DNA of 54,297 nucleotides. It comes from Frigidibacter oleivorans. GTDB lineage: Bacteria > Pseudomonadota > Alphaproteobacteria > Rhodobacterales > Rhodobacteraceae. Each line of letters opens with the position of its first letter. The stretch's first letter is position 1. The stretch spans positions 1 to 54,297 of the forward strand of contig NZ_RJRZ01000023.1 in NCBI RefSeq assembly GCF_003993775.1. The letters are read 5' to 3'. The position numbers and the translations under genes are program-made. Below the pieces are notes generated by a model. That model saw only the letters and a program-made list of their open reading frames with translations, was not told the DNA's origin and did no database searches. Below, one piece after another: positions 1-8,340 of the stretch.

Positions 1-162
1 CGGCGCCCGGCACCTCGCCCGGGCGATCCGCGGCCGCGCGGGCCGGCGGCGCGACGGGTGGCGCAGCGCCCGCCCCAAGGCCGACCCCCAACCCCTACAG
101 CTTTCCCTGACCCGCCCGCCCGGTGCGGCCTTCGCCCGCCTACGCGGGCCGGTCGACCGCCC

Positions 163-2766
163 TCACGCCGCCTGCAGCAATCGCCGCATCCGCGGCAGCG
201 CCGCATCAAGGTGCCGGCGCAGGTCGGGCTGCAGCGCGGCGGCGGTGCGATGATCCCCGGCGCGGGCCGCATCTTCCTGCCGGCACAGCAGGCGGTGCAG
301 CCCGGTCCGGCCGAGCGCCGCCGCGCTGCCGGCAAGCCGGTGGGCGAGGTCGGCCGCGGCGGCGAGGTCGCGCGCCGCCAGCGCCGCGGCGATCCGGGCC
401 AGCGCATCCTCCCCGTCGGCGCCGAAACGGGCCACCATGCCCGACAGGAAGTCGGGGCCGAGATCGGCGGCAAGCTGGGCGAAGACCGCGTCCCCGGCGT
501 CCTCTGCGGCATCCGCTCCGACGTCCGCTCCGGCCTCTTCCCCGCCCTCTCCGGCCCCGGCGGCCTGCGAGCTCTCGGCGAGGACGCGCCGGATCAGCCG
601 TGCCAGCGCATCGATGGTGGCGGGTTTGGTGATGACCTCGTCCACGCCGGCATCGAGGAACTCCCGCACCCGTTCCGGCGCCGCCTGCGCCGTCAGCGCC
701 ACCACCGGCACCCCCGGCTGCGCCATGCCGGACCGGATCCGCCGCGTCGCCTCGAGCCCGTCCATCCGCGGCATCGACACGTCCATCAGCACCAGGTCGA
801 ACGGCGCGCGGGCGACCTGTTCCAGCGCCTCGACGCCGTCGACCGCCTCGGTCACGGTCACGCCCAGGCCTTCCAGCTGCCGGCGCAGCAGCATCCGGTT
901 CACGGCATTGTCCTCGACCAGCAGCAGCCGCGCGTCGAGCAGACCTTCCGCCGGGTCGGCCATCGGTTCGAGGACGGGCAGGGGCAGGGCCGCCAGCGGC
1001 GCGTCGAAGATCAGGGTGAACGCGCTTCCCGCGCCCAGGGTGCTGCGCGCCTCGATCCGCCCGCCCAGGGCCTCGGTCGACAGTTTCGCGATGCCCAGCC
1101 CCAGACCGCTGCCTTCGCGCAGCCGGGAATAGGAAGTGTCGAGCGTCTCGAAGTTCTGGAAGATCCGGTCGATGTCCTCGGCCGCGATGCCGATGCCGGT
1201 ATCCTCGACCGCGACGGTCAGGCGCACATGCCCCGCGGCCTCGGCCGGGCTGCGCGTCAGGCGCAGCACGATCGAGCCGTCCTCGGTGAACTTGACCGCG
1301 TTCGACAGCAGGTTCGACAGCGCGCGACGCAGCGAGGGCAGCGACGCCCGGATCGCGAAGTCGGGGCCGATGTCGCCCGCCAGCGTCAGGCTGGTCCGGT
1401 TGCGCGCCGCGTCGGCCGAAAACTGGTTGACCAGCGCGTCGAGCTCTTGCGGCAGCGAGAACACCGTCGCGGGAAACTCCTCGGTCTCGGCCGCGGCGAG
1501 CCGCGTCAGGTGCAGCACGTTGTTCACCTGTTCCAGCGCGGTGTTGCCGCAAGAGCGGATGATGCCGGCATACCAGCGCTGGTCGGCATCCAGCGCGGTA
1601 TCGTGCAACAGCTCGGCCGCGGACAAGAGCCCGTTCAGGGGCGTCCGCATCTCGTGCGACATGACGGCGAGGAACCGCGCCTTCGCGGCGCCGGCGGCCT
1701 CGGCGGCCGAACGGGCGGCAGAGAGGTAGCTTTCGCGCGCGATCTGGTCGGAAATGTCATGGACGAAGGCCACGACCATGTTGCGTTCCGTCTCGGTCCG
1801 CACCGAGGCGAGGCTCAGCTCGGCGGTGCAGGTCCGCTCGCAGCCGCAGTTCAGCTCCACCCGATAGCGGCGGCCGGGCTCAAAGCCGGCCAGCAGCTGG
1901 TCGACGGGAACATCGGACCGGGAGATGAACTGCGCCATCGGCGGGGCGCCCGTCAGTTCGACCCCTCCCAGCATGTCGCGGAAGGCGTCGTTGCTGCTGA
2001 CGATGCGCCCCGAGGGACCCAGGATCACCACCCCGTCGAGCGAGGCATTGAGCGTCGAGCGAAGGTTCTGCACCGCGATCGCCAGCAGCTGCGCGTGATG
2101 CGCCTGCCGGCGGCCCTGGCGATAGATGGACAGCATCAGCACCGCCATGCCGAAGGTCAGCCACATCACCGCCGCGATGAACCGGCCCAGCGCGCCGCGC
2201 AGTTCCGAACGGGTGACCTCGCCAAAGGCGATCTGCGCGGTCACCGCGTCCAGAACGGCCTGGCGCAGCGGATCGCGCAGCGCCGCCACGTCCTCGGCCA
2301 TCCGCGCCGCCGCCGCCCCCAGCGCCGCGTCCCCGGCATCGAGCAGCGGCAGGTGCGATTCGATCAGTCCGCCCGGCCCCTTCAGCCTGGCCCAGGCCGC
2401 GCTGTCCGGCAGCCGCGCCTGCGGCGACACCCGCGGCGCCGCGGCGATCGACAGACGGCTGTAGAGGATGTCGAACTGCCTGCGCACCGCCTCCAGCCGG
2501 TCGGGCTGGTCGGGCTGTCGGGCCGCGGCCGTCAGCGCCAGTTCGTATTTCAGCAGATCGACCTCGATCTGCGCCAGCACCCAGGTGCGGTTGTCCGAGG
2601 CCGCCTCTTCGCTGCGCGACAGCTGCGTCTGCAGGATCACGAAGATATAGGCCGTGATCAGCGCGGTGAAGACCGCAAGCACCGCGATCGAGATGACCGT
2701 CATCCGCTGCTGCCGGCGCGCCGTGACGGCGGCTTCGGCATAGGGGTTGACGGCCAGCAGCGTCAT
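163..2766 (-). CDS. Hybrid sensor histidine kinase with receiver and Hpt domains
   Basis: This 867-residue inner-membrane phosphorelay kinase should autophosphorylate, pass phosphate to its own receiver and then through its Hpt domain to a separate regulator. Transmembrane segments lie at about residues 22-46 and 195-215, flanking a roughly 145-residue periplasmic sensor. A PAS-like region (about 235-345) follows and contains an unusual Cys-rich stretch (C307, C309, C313). The H-box has His371 in MSHEMRTPLNG, and the ATPase domain has an N-box near 486-489, DTGIGI at 522-527 and GSGLGLGI at 552-559. The receiver has Asp662 and Lys714. The Hpt domain has His809 in AHRLAGS. The start is preceded by AGGAGG 6 nt upstream. 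The upstream gene ends just inside that leader, so the two form an operon. The divergent response regulator at 3473 is the obvious candidate partner. The stimulus is unknown. Confidence 0.93.
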   Translation of the reverse strand: MTLLAVNPYAEAAVTARRQQRMTVISIAVLAVFTALITAYIFVILQTQLSRSEEAASDNRTWVLAQIEVDLLKYELALTAAARQPDQPDRLEAVRRQFDILYSRLSIAAAPRVSPQARLPDSAAWARLKGPGGLIESHLPLLDAGDAALGAAAARMAEDVAALRDPLRQAVLDAVTAQIAFGEVTRSELRGALGRFIAAVMWLTFGMAVLMLSIYRQGRRQAHHAQLLAIAVQNLRSTLNASLDGVVILGPSGRIVSSNDAFRDMLGGVELTGAPPMAQFISRSDVPVDQLLAGFEPGRRYRVELNCGCERTCTAELSLASVRTETERNMVVAFVHDISDQIARESYLSAARSAAEAAGAAKARFLAVMSHEMRTPLNGLLSAAELLHDTALDADQRWYAGIIRSCGNTALEQVNNVLHLTRLAAAETEEFPATVFSLPQELDALVNQFSADAARNRTSLTLAGDIGPDFAIRASLPSLRRALSNLLSNAVKFTEDGSIVLRLTRSPAEAAGHVRLTVAVEDTGIGIAAEDIDRIFQNFETLDTSYSRLREGSGLGLGIAKLSTEALGGRIEARSTLGAGSAFTLIFDAPLAALPLPVLEPMADPAEGLLDARLLLVEDNAVNRMLLRRQLEGLGVTVTEAVDGVEALEQVARAPFDLVLMDVSMPRMDGLEATRRIRSGMAQPGVPVVALTAQAAPERVREFLDAGVDEVITKPATIDALARLIRRVLAESSQAAGAGEGGEEAGADVGADAAEDAGDAVFAQLAADLGPDFLSGMVARFGADGEDALARIAAALAARDLAAAADLAHRLAGSAAALGRTGLHRLLCRQEDAARAGDHRTAAALQPDLRRHLDAALPRMRRLLQAA

Positions 2767-2776
2767 CGGTCGCCTC

Positions 2777-3247
2777 CTAGTCCGCGACCAGCCGGGTCAG
2801 CTGCCAGACGCTGCGGCTGTAGGCGGTTTCGCTGCGATAGGCGGGGCTCGCATCGTAGGGGTAGACGATCCACAGCGGACCCTTTTCCCGGACCGGGAAG
2901 GGTTTGCCATCGACGAAATAGGCGACGATCGGCACCTCGTCCTCGAGGTCGTCCAGAGAGATCGTCACCGCATAGTCGTTCAGCGCGACGGCCTTCACCT
3001 CGCCCTCGGTAATGCCGGCATCGGCCAGCAGCACTGTCAGCGGCACGCCGGTGAACACATGCGCGCCTTCGGTCCAGATCGTGGTGGTCGAGAACTCGAC
3101 GGGCGCGAAGGCCTGCAGCGCCTGAAGGTCATAGCTCTTCGCCGGGCCGCCTGGGGCGGAGATTTCCAGAAGGGCCTCGCCGGCCCGGGACAGGGCAGGC
3201 GACAGCAGGGACAACATTGCCACGCAGCAGCAGAGAATCTTGCGCAT
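2777..3247 (-). CDS. Exported molybdopterin-oxidoreductase-like small protein
   Basis: This protein of about 156 residues begins with a signal peptide (MRKILCCCVAMLSLLSPALSRA), so it is probably periplasmic. The mature part resembles the small sulfite-oxidase/YedY-type molybdopterin-binding fold: an N-terminal leucine-rich beta/alpha stretch, a GVPLTVLLADAG motif, and a C-terminal WIVYPYD segment. I see no clear molybdopterin-ligating cysteine, so it may be a non-catalytic binding or sensing version. An upstream ATG at 3298 gives a longer frame, but 3247 is preferred because it has AAGAGG about 6 nt upstream and starts the signal peptide. It sits about 10 bp from the kinase gene, which suggests it feeds a signal to that kinase; this is inference. 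Confidence 0.7.
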   Translation of the reverse strand: MRKILCCCVAMLSLLSPALSRAGEALLEISAPGGPAKSYDLQALQAFAPVEFSTTTIWTEGAHVFTGVPLTVLLADAGITEGEVKAVALNDYAVTISLDDLEDEVPIVAYFVDGKPFPVREKGPLWIVYPYDASPAYRSETAYSRSVWQLTRLVAD

Positions 3248-3472
3248 CGCTTGCCTCTTGAGAACAGGATGTCGCGCGATAACACAGCTGTATTGCACCT
3301 CAAGCCAGACAATCGGCAGAACGCCATACTTTCGTCAAAGAAATCGCGAGCCTGAGACGGAACGTCTGAAATTTGGATCGATCTATTTTTTTGCCACTAT
3401 CGTCACGTTAGCAGCCCCGACCGTATGATTGTGACCCATCCGCATGTCAGCGATGTCCCGCGAAGGTAGACG
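3248..3472. promoter_or_regulatory. Divergent promoter region between sensor operon and regulator
   Basis: These 225 bp separate the minus-strand sensor operon from the plus-strand response regulator. They are clearly richer in A and T than the surrounding genes. A 5-bp perfect inverted repeat, AGACG-GAA-CGTCT, lies at 3355-3367 and could be an operator or a small hairpin. A run of seven T lies near 3386. I cannot place promoter hexamers with confidence. Confidence 0.45.
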
Positions 3473-4120
3473 ATGACCGAAGAAGCCGCGCCGCGCCCGC
3501 CTGCCGCCCCCAGCGTCCTGATCGCCGACGATCACCGGATGGTGCTCGACATCTTCTCGATGTTCCTGACCGCGACGGCGGGAATGTCGGTCCAGACCGC
3601 CACCGACCTCGACGGTGCGCTGGAGCTGGTGCGCGCGCATGGCCATTTCGACGTGGTGCTGCTGGACCTCAACATGCCCGGCATGAACGGCGTCACCGGG
3701 CTGCGGCGCATGATGCGGGCCAATGGCAACCATCCCGTCGGCATCATCACCGCCAACCCCACCCCCCGCATGGCAGAGGAACTGCTGAACGCGGGCGCGG
3801 CGGGCATCGTGCTGAAGACGACCCCGGTGCGCAGCCTCGCCAATGCGATCCGCTTCATGCAGTCGGGCGAACGGTACCTGCCGCTCGAACTGATGCGCAG
3901 CCAGGCCGAAGCGCAGCGCCAGTCGGATGGCGTCCTGTCCGAGAAAGAGATGCTGGTCCTTCAGCACCTGGCCGAAGGCAAGCCGAACAAGTCGATCGCG
4001 ACGGCGGTGGGGCTGGCCGAGCCCACGGTGAAGATGCACGTCACCGCCATCTGCAAGAAGCTCAGCGCCCAGAACCGCACACAGGCCGTGGTCGTCGCGC
4101 GCAACATGGGACTGGTCTGA
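3473..4120 (+). CDS. NarL/FixJ-family response regulator
   Basis: This 215-residue DNA-binding response regulator has a receiver at residues about 13-130, with the acidic pocket at D19-D20, phospho-acceptor Asp65 in LLDLNMPGMNG and Lys115. A LuxR-type helix-turn-helix follows (about 152-212), with SEKEMLVLQHLAEGKPNKSIA and a VKMHV recognition helix. It is transcribed away from the hybrid kinase/exported-protein operon and is the likely phosphorelay output. fliS begins 93 bp downstream behind its own sigma-28-like promoter, so the regulator is probably not part of the flagellar operon, although a role in motility is possible. The target genes cannot be seen from sequence. Confidence 0.9.
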   Translation: MTEEAAPRPPAAPSVLIADDHRMVLDIFSMFLTATAGMSVQTATDLDGALELVRAHGHFDVVLLDLNMPGMNGVTGLRRMMRANGNHPVGIITANPTPRMAEELLNAGAAGIVLKTTPVRSLANAIRFMQSGERYLPLELMRSQAEAQRQSDGVLSEKEMLVLQHLAEGKPNKSIATAVGLAEPTVKMHVTAICKKLSAQNRTQAVVVARNMGLV

Positions 4121-4123
4121 GGC

Positions 4124-4150
4124 TAAAGCGGCGGCCCGCCCTGCCGTTGA
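4124..4150 (+). promoter_or_regulatory. Sigma-28 (FliA) promoter for fliS
   Basis: TAAA at 4124-4127, a 15-nt spacer and GCCGTTGA at 4143-4150 match the flagellar sigma-28 consensus. It starts four bases after the regulator stop and lies about 60 bp before fliS. The same pattern precedes flgM, fliD and fliC. Confidence 0.8.
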
Positions 4151-4213
4151 CAGGGGCGGAAGGCGCCCCGGGCATCGGTATCCGGCACCTTCACCCGCAG
4201 CCGGAGCCGCCAG

Positions 4214-4687
4214 ATGAACCTTTCCCTTGCCCGCAACTGCTATCTTCGCACCGCCCGCAGCGACAACCGCATCCCGGACGATCCGCATGCGCTGATCGGC
4301 CTGGCGCTGGCGGAACTGCACCGGGCGCTCGGCGCCCTGTCCGAGGCCTGCGCGGCGCAGCTGCCGGTTCCGTCCGGCCCGATGACGCGCACGCTGTCCG
4401 CCATCTACCTGCTGCAATCGAGCCTCGACTTCGACCGGGGCGGCGACATCGCCCCGGCGCTGTTCAAGGTCTATGAATACTGCCGGCAGGCGACGCTCGA
4501 CGCCTTCCACCCCGACCCGGACGGCGAGACGGCGCGGCGGCTGGCGAAGGCGGCGGGCTTCGTCGACCAGATCCGGGCGGCCTGGTCGCAGATGGAACAG
4601 CGCAGGGCCTCGCTGGCGGATGCGCCCCCCGCCCCGGTGGCCCCGCAGCTGACCGGCCCCGCTGCGGCAACGCCTGCCGCGCCGTAA
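4214..4687 (+). CDS. fliS: Flagellin export chaperone FliS
   Basis: This 157-residue FliS-like chaperone should bind the flagellin C-terminus in the cytoplasm, prevent premature polymerisation and hand it to the FlhA export gate. The early part has the FliS helical pattern (ARNCYLRTA; LIGLALAELHRALG), and the body keeps amphipathic helices with YLLQSSLDFDRGGDIAPALFKVYEYC. The last 30 or so residues are an Ala/Pro-rich tail, making it somewhat longer than the usual 125-135 residues. It stands alone rather than behind fliD, but its sigma-28-like promoter at 4124 makes it a late gene together with fliC and fliD. Confidence 0.82.
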   Translation: MNLSLARNCYLRTARSDNRIPDDPHALIGLALAELHRALGALSEACAAQLPVPSGPMTRTLSAIYLLQSSLDFDRGGDIAPALFKVYEYCRQATLDAFHPDPDGETARRLAKAAGFVDQIRAAWSQMEQRRASLADAPPAPVAPQLTGPAAATPAAP

Positions 4688-4713
4688 CCGGGCCGGCGCC
4701 GGATCCCGCGCGG

Positions 4714-4729
4714 TGGCACGCGGCTTGCA
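4714..4729 (+). promoter_or_regulatory. Sigma-54 promoter for motAB
   Basis: TGGCACGCGGCTTGCA is a -24/-12 element with exact 10-nt spacing between GG and GC. The predicted transcript start is near 4740, leaving a leader of about 29 nt before motA. Confidence 0.88.
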
Positions 4730-4768
4730 GCGCCGCGGCGGACCCTTGGTTGCAGCGGAAGCCGACAG

Positions 4769-5530
4769 ATGGACATCGCCACCCTCATTGGACTGATCGG
4801 CGCCGTGGGCATGGTGCTGGGGTCGATGATCTATGCCGGGGGCGTGTCGCCCTTCGTCGACATCCCCTCGGTGCTGATCGTGCTGGGCGGCACGCTGTTC
4901 GTCGTGATGGCGATGAAGCCGATGCCGGTGTTCCTCGGGCATTTCAAGGCGATGGCCAAGGCGTTCAAACCCGCCGTCTTCGACACCGACGCGCTGATCA
5001 CCCGCATGGTCGACCTGTCCAACATCGCCCGCAAGGACGGGATCATGGCGCTGGAGGGCAAGGTGTCGGGCGAGCCGTTCCTGGAGAAGGGGCTGCAACT
5101 GCTGATCGACGGCGCCGACGAGGCGCGGATGAGCAAGCAGATGAAATACGAGATCAAGGCGATGAAGGCCCGGCACGGCGCCTATCAGGGCGCGATCAAG
5201 GCCTGGGTGGATATCGGGCCGGCGATGGGGATGGTCGGCACGCTGATCGGCCTGGTGCTAATGCTGGGCAACATGTCCGACCCCAAGTCCATCGGCCCGG
5301 CCATGGCGGTGGCGCTGCTGACCACCCTCTACGGCGCGCTGGTGGCCAACGTGATCTTCGGCCCGATCCTGAACAAGCTGGAAGGCTATTCCGAGGACGA
5401 GGTGGTCTATCGCGAACTGGTGATCGAGGGACTGCGCGGCATCGCCCGCGGGGAAAGCGCCCGGATCATCGAGGACCAGCTTCTCTGCGCGCTGGACATG
5501 CGCAGCCAGGCCCGGCGGCGGGCGGCCTGA
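4769..5530 (+). CDS. motA: Flagellar motor stator protein MotA (PomA-like)
   Basis: This 253-residue inner-membrane protein forms the ion-conducting stator with MotB and transmits torque to FliG. Four hydrophobic segments are visible at about residues 5-25, 31-50, 150-175 and 180-205. The large cytoplasmic loop between the second and third carries the charged residues that contact the rotor (ADEARMSKQMKYEIKAMKARHGAY). The segment VDIPSVLIVLGGTL and the GPAMGMVGTLIGLV motif of TM3 are typical of the PomA branch. motB follows after 4 bp. Transcription probably starts at the -24/-12 promoter at 4714. Confidence 0.95.
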   Translation: MDIATLIGLIGAVGMVLGSMIYAGGVSPFVDIPSVLIVLGGTLFVVMAMKPMPVFLGHFKAMAKAFKPAVFDTDALITRMVDLSNIARKDGIMALEGKVSGEPFLEKGLQLLIDGADEARMSKQMKYEIKAMKARHGAYQGAIKAWVDIGPAMGMVGTLIGLVLMLGNMSDPKSIGPAMAVALLTTLYGALVANVIFGPILNKLEGYSEDEVVYRELVIEGLRGIARGESARIIEDQLLCALDMRSQARRRAA

Positions 5531-5534
5531 CGCC

Positions 5535-6764
5535 ATGGCCAAGGCGAAGGTCATCCCCTTCCAGCCCCCCGTCGCCGAGGATGACGAGGGCGACGACTGC
5601 CCGAAATGCCCGCCCCCCGGCGCGCCGGCATGGCTGGCGACCTTTGCCGACATCGCCACCAACCTGATGGCCTTCTTCGTGCTGATCCTCGGCTTCGCGC
5701 AATTCGACGAACCGAGTTTCGAGAAATTCGCCGGCTCGATGCGTCAGCAGTTCGGGTTTCACGTGATGGACGGCGGCCCGCGGGGCGACACCGTCATCGA
5801 ACTCGCGCCGCAGGGGGCGACCGGCGCCGAGGATCGCGAGGAGCCGGGGCGCGATGGCGCGGCGGACCAGACGGTGCAGCCCGACCGGGGCAGCGGCGCC
5901 GAACAGGACGCGGGCGGCGGCGCGGACGGGATATCGCGCGACGGCGAGGGCGCCCCGGGCGAGGCGGGCACGGCGGAGGGGGCGGGCACGGCGGAGGAAG
6001 GCGCGGCGGAAGGTCCGGCCGAGGAGGTGGCCCGCGCGCTGGCCGAAGCACTGGCGGCGGGCAGCCTCGAGGTCGACGGGCCGGGCGGGACGGTGACGCT
6101 GCGCCTGCCGGGCGGGACGGATCAGGCGGGCGTGCTGGCGCTGGCCGATGCCATCGCCGGCGTGGCCGGGGGGCAGGTCCAGCCGATTCCGGCGCCCCCC
6201 GATCTGGCAGGCGGCTCCGCGGACGGGGCGGCAGAGGAGGCAGCAGACGCGGCGGGGGACGAGGCAGCAGACGGGGCGGCGCAGGAGATGCAGGGCTCGC
6301 CCCGCGCCCGCGCCGAACTGGCGGCGCTGGGGCTGGAACGGATCCTGCGCGACGAGATCGGCGACGGCAGCCTGGCGGTGCAGCAGCGCGACGGAACGGT
6401 GACGGTGACGCTGGGCGCGGGCGGCGGCTTCGCCTCGGGATCGGCGGACCTGTCGACCGAGGCGCGCGACGTCATGGCCCGGATCGCCACGACGACCGAC
6501 CGGCCGGGACGCCGGATCACCGTCACCGGCCATACCGATGACGTGCCGCTGGCGGGCGGACCCTATCGCGACAATATCGGCCTTGCCGCAGCCCGGGCGG
6601 CGGCCGTGGCCCGCGAACTCGTCGCGGCAGGGGCCGATCCGGCGCAGCTCTCGGCCGTGAGCCAGGGCGAATACCGCCCGGTCGCCGACAATGCGACCGA
6701 GGCGGGCCGCCGCCGCAACCGGCGGATCGAGATCGAGATCAACTATTCCGGGGACGGGGGGTGA
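5535..6764 (+). CDS. motB: Flagellar motor protein MotB (PomB-like) with long disordered linker
   Basis: This 409-residue stator subunit has one transmembrane helix and a peptidoglycan-binding OmpA-like domain. The N-terminal KCPPPGAPAWLATFADI block is PomB-like, and Asp39 in FADI is the conserved ion-binding acid. The C-terminal OmpA-like domain includes VTGHTDDVPL and ends with RRRNRRIEIEI. Between about residues 90 and 250 is a Gly/Ala/Glu/Asp-rich linker containing an in-frame 18-bp direct repeat (AGTAEG, AGTAEE) at 5964-5997. The linker makes the protein roughly 100 residues longer than typical MotB. Its stop overlaps the end of the convergent minus-strand gene by 26 bp. Confidence 0.93.
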   Translation: MAKAKVIPFQPPVAEDDEGDDCPKCPPPGAPAWLATFADIATNLMAFFVLILGFAQFDEPSFEKFAGSMRQQFGFHVMDGGPRGDTVIELAPQGATGAEDREEPGRDGAADQTVQPDRGSGAEQDAGGGADGISRDGEGAPGEAGTAEGAGTAEEGAAEGPAEEVARALAEALAAGSLEVDGPGGTVTLRLPGGTDQAGVLALADAIAGVAGGQVQPIPAPPDLAGGSADGAAEEAADAAGDEAADGAAQEMQGSPRARAELAALGLERILRDEIGDGSLAVQQRDGTVTVTLGAGGGFASGSADLSTEARDVMARIATTTDRPGRRITVTGHTDDVPLAGGPYRDNIGLAAARAAAVARELVAAGADPAQLSAVSQGEYRPVADNATEAGRRRNRRIEIEINYSGDGG

Positions 6765-7449
6765 CCCCCTCTTCGCCGGGGACTGCCGGGGGCACCCCCG
6801 ATGCCTCGCCCGTCTCGCCGGCCTCGTCGGCCTCGGCCGCCAGCAATGCCCCCATCTGGGACAGCGCCACGCCGGGGTCCGCAATGACCAGCCCCCGGCC
6901 CCGGCGCCCACGCGCCCCGGGTCCGGGGCCGGCTTTATCCGGGGCGGCGCCGGGGTCGGCTTCGCGCGACGTCATCGGGACCGCGGACGCCTGAGCATCT
7001 GCCGGCTCGGGATCGGGCGCCGCAGGGTCCGCCTCTGCCGCCCCGCCCAGCCCCGCCAGCAGCGATGCCGCCTCGTCGAGGCCAAGCCCGGTCGCGCGGC
7101 CCGCCCGGCGGGGGGCGCGACGCGGCGGGGCAGAACGCTCCTCGGTCGCAGGTTCGACGGGGGCCGATAGCGCCTCCGTCGCGGCGACAGGCCCGGCCAT
7201 CGCCGGCACGGGCCGGTCCTTCCGGATCGGGTCGATCGCTAGGGTGCCGGCGGCCTGCAGCACCGCGATCCGCAATGCCAGCATCGCGCGCCGGTCCCCC
7301 GGGCAGGGCGCCGGCTGCCCCGCGAGGCGGCCGAGCAGCCGCGCCCCCCCCGCCGGCCCAAGATCCGGCAGCCCCGCGGCCACCGCCGCGGTCAACCCAC
7401 GCCTGCCGCCCTGCCGGCCCGTCCCGTCCGTTCCGCCGCCGATCGTCAT
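6739..7449 (-). CDS. Hypothetical low-complexity protein between motB and flgB
   Basis: This 236-residue protein is not one I recognise. Its third codon positions are strongly G or C, as in true genes here, and no competing plus-strand frame fills the interval. An AAAGGA-type ribosome site precedes the ATG at 7449. Residues about 1-75 look folded, with leucine-rich helices (LTAAVAAGLPDLG, MLALRIAVLQAAG). The remainder is Ala/Pro/Glu/Arg-rich and probably disordered. It is convergent to motB with a 26-bp overlap, and its start lies about 25 bp from the sigma-54 promoter of flgB, which points the other way. The location suggests a flagellar accessory role, but nothing in the sequence shows a function. 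Confidence 0.6.
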   Translation of the reverse strand: MTIGGGTDGTGRQGGRRGLTAAVAAGLPDLGPAGGARLLGRLAGQPAPCPGDRRAMLALRIAVLQAAGTLAIDPIRKDRPVPAMAGPVAATEALSAPVEPATEERSAPPRRAPRRAGRATGLGLDEAASLLAGLGGAAEADPAAPDPEPADAQASAVPMTSREADPGAAPDKAGPGPGARGRRGRGLVIADPGVALSQMGALLAAEADEAGETGEASGVPPAVPGEEGVTPRPRNS

Positions 7450-7474
7450 CCCGCCGTCCTTTCCGTCGAGGTCA

Positions 7475-7490
7475 TGGCACGGGGCTTGCA
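7475..7490 (+). promoter_or_regulatory. Sigma-54 promoter for the flgBCDEF operon
   Basis: TGGCACGGGGCTTGCA is a -24/-12 match with correct spacing. Transcription is predicted near 7501, 27 nt before the flgB ATG at 7528. It overlaps an in-frame upstream ATG (7474), which therefore cannot be the start from this transcript. Confidence 0.88.
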
Positions 7491-7527
7491 AGCCTCGGGC
7501 CAGATCCCGGCCCCCGCAGGAGGTTTC

Positions 7528-7917
7528 ATGACACTGGACTTGCGCAGCCATCTCGGCCTGCACGCCGAGGCGCTGAGCCTGCACGAAAGGCGCGGCGCGA
7601 TCCTCGCCGCCAATATCGCGAATGCCGCGACGCCGGGCTACAAGGCCCGCGACATCGACTTCGCCGAGGCGCTGCGGCAGGCGACGGGCACCGGCCCGAT
7701 GGCCGTCACCTCCCCCGCACATTTCGCCGCGGCGGCGGGGACCGGCGGCGGCGGTGCCGCCTATCGCCAGCCGGTCTCGCCCGCGCTGGACGGCAATACC
7801 GTCGAACTGGCGGTGGAACAGGTCGCCTTCTCGGAAGCCGTCCTGCGCCAGACCGCGAGCCTCGAACTGCTGGACCGCCGCATCGGCGGCCTGCGCAAGG
7901 CGATCCGGGGGGAATGA
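7528..7917 (+). CDS. flgB: Flagellar proximal rod protein FlgB
   Basis: This 129-residue FlgB forms the proximal rod, exported by the flagellar type III apparatus to join the MS ring to the distal rod. The conserved rod signature is present as ILAANIANAATPGYKARDIDF, followed by the usual variable middle and a C-terminal helix (VEQVAFSEAVLRQTASLELL). The start at 7528 is preferred over an in-frame ATG at 7474 because AGGAGG lies directly upstream and the sigma-54 promoter transcript begins downstream of 7474. It is the first gene of flgBCDEF. Confidence 0.93.
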   Translation: MTLDLRSHLGLHAEALSLHERRGAILAANIANAATPGYKARDIDFAEALRQATGTGPMAVTSPAHFAAAAGTGGGGAAYRQPVSPALDGNTVELAVEQVAFSEAVLRQTASLELLDRRIGGLRKAIRGE

Positions 7918-7918
7918 C

Positions 7919-8329
7919 ATGACCGGACCGATGACCGTCTTCGACCTCGCGCAGCGCGCGCTGTCGGCGCAGATGCAGCGGCTGAACAGCTCTGCCTCGA
8001 ACCTCGCCAATGCCGGCACCTACGGATCCAGCCCCGAGACGGCGTTTCGCCCGCTGCGGCCGGTCTTCACGGTGGACGAGGCGGCGCCGGGATCGGGCAT
8101 CGCCGCACCCCGCGCCGACCGCATCGTCGCGCTGGACCGCGCGCCGATCCCCCGCTTTGCCCCCGACCATCCCCAGGCCAATGCCGAAGGCTTCATCTTC
8201 GAGGCGCCGGTCTCGGTCGAGGAAGAGATGGTCGAGATGCTCGAGGCCGGGCGCCAGTATCAGAACACGCTCGAAGCCGTCTCGACCCTGCGCGGTCTGA
8301 TGGCCCGCACGCTCCGCATCGGCGGATGA
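7919..8329 (+). CDS. flgC: Flagellar proximal rod protein FlgC
   Basis: This 136-residue FlgC is a rod component that assembles with FlgB and FlgF. The N-terminus has the rod/hook family helix (FDLAQRALSAQMQRLNSSASNLANAGT). The C-terminus has the expected EEEMVEMLEAGRQYQNTLEAVSTL heptad helix. The ATG at 7919 is one base after the flgB stop, with a GGGGGG tract upstream. A second ATG at 7931 is also possible. Confidence 0.93.
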   Translation: MTGPMTVFDLAQRALSAQMQRLNSSASNLANAGTYGSSPETAFRPLRPVFTVDEAAPGSGIAAPRADRIVALDRAPIPRFAPDHPQANAEGFIFEAPVSVEEEMVEMLEAGRQYQNTLEAVSTLRGLMARTLRIGG

Positions 8330-8340
8330 AAGGACCAGCG

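Noticed and set aside
1-162. Possible gene or terminator at the window start
   Set aside because: Only a 6-bp GC hairpin near 134-149 without a T-tract, and no convincing frame.
58-3012. Long plus-strand frame antisense to the hybrid kinase
   Set aside because: The composition is Arg/Pro/Gln-rich with no domain, and the minus-strand kinase explains the region.
7474-7527. Upstream start for flgB
   Set aside because: It lies within the sigma-54 promoter, upstream of the predicted transcript start.
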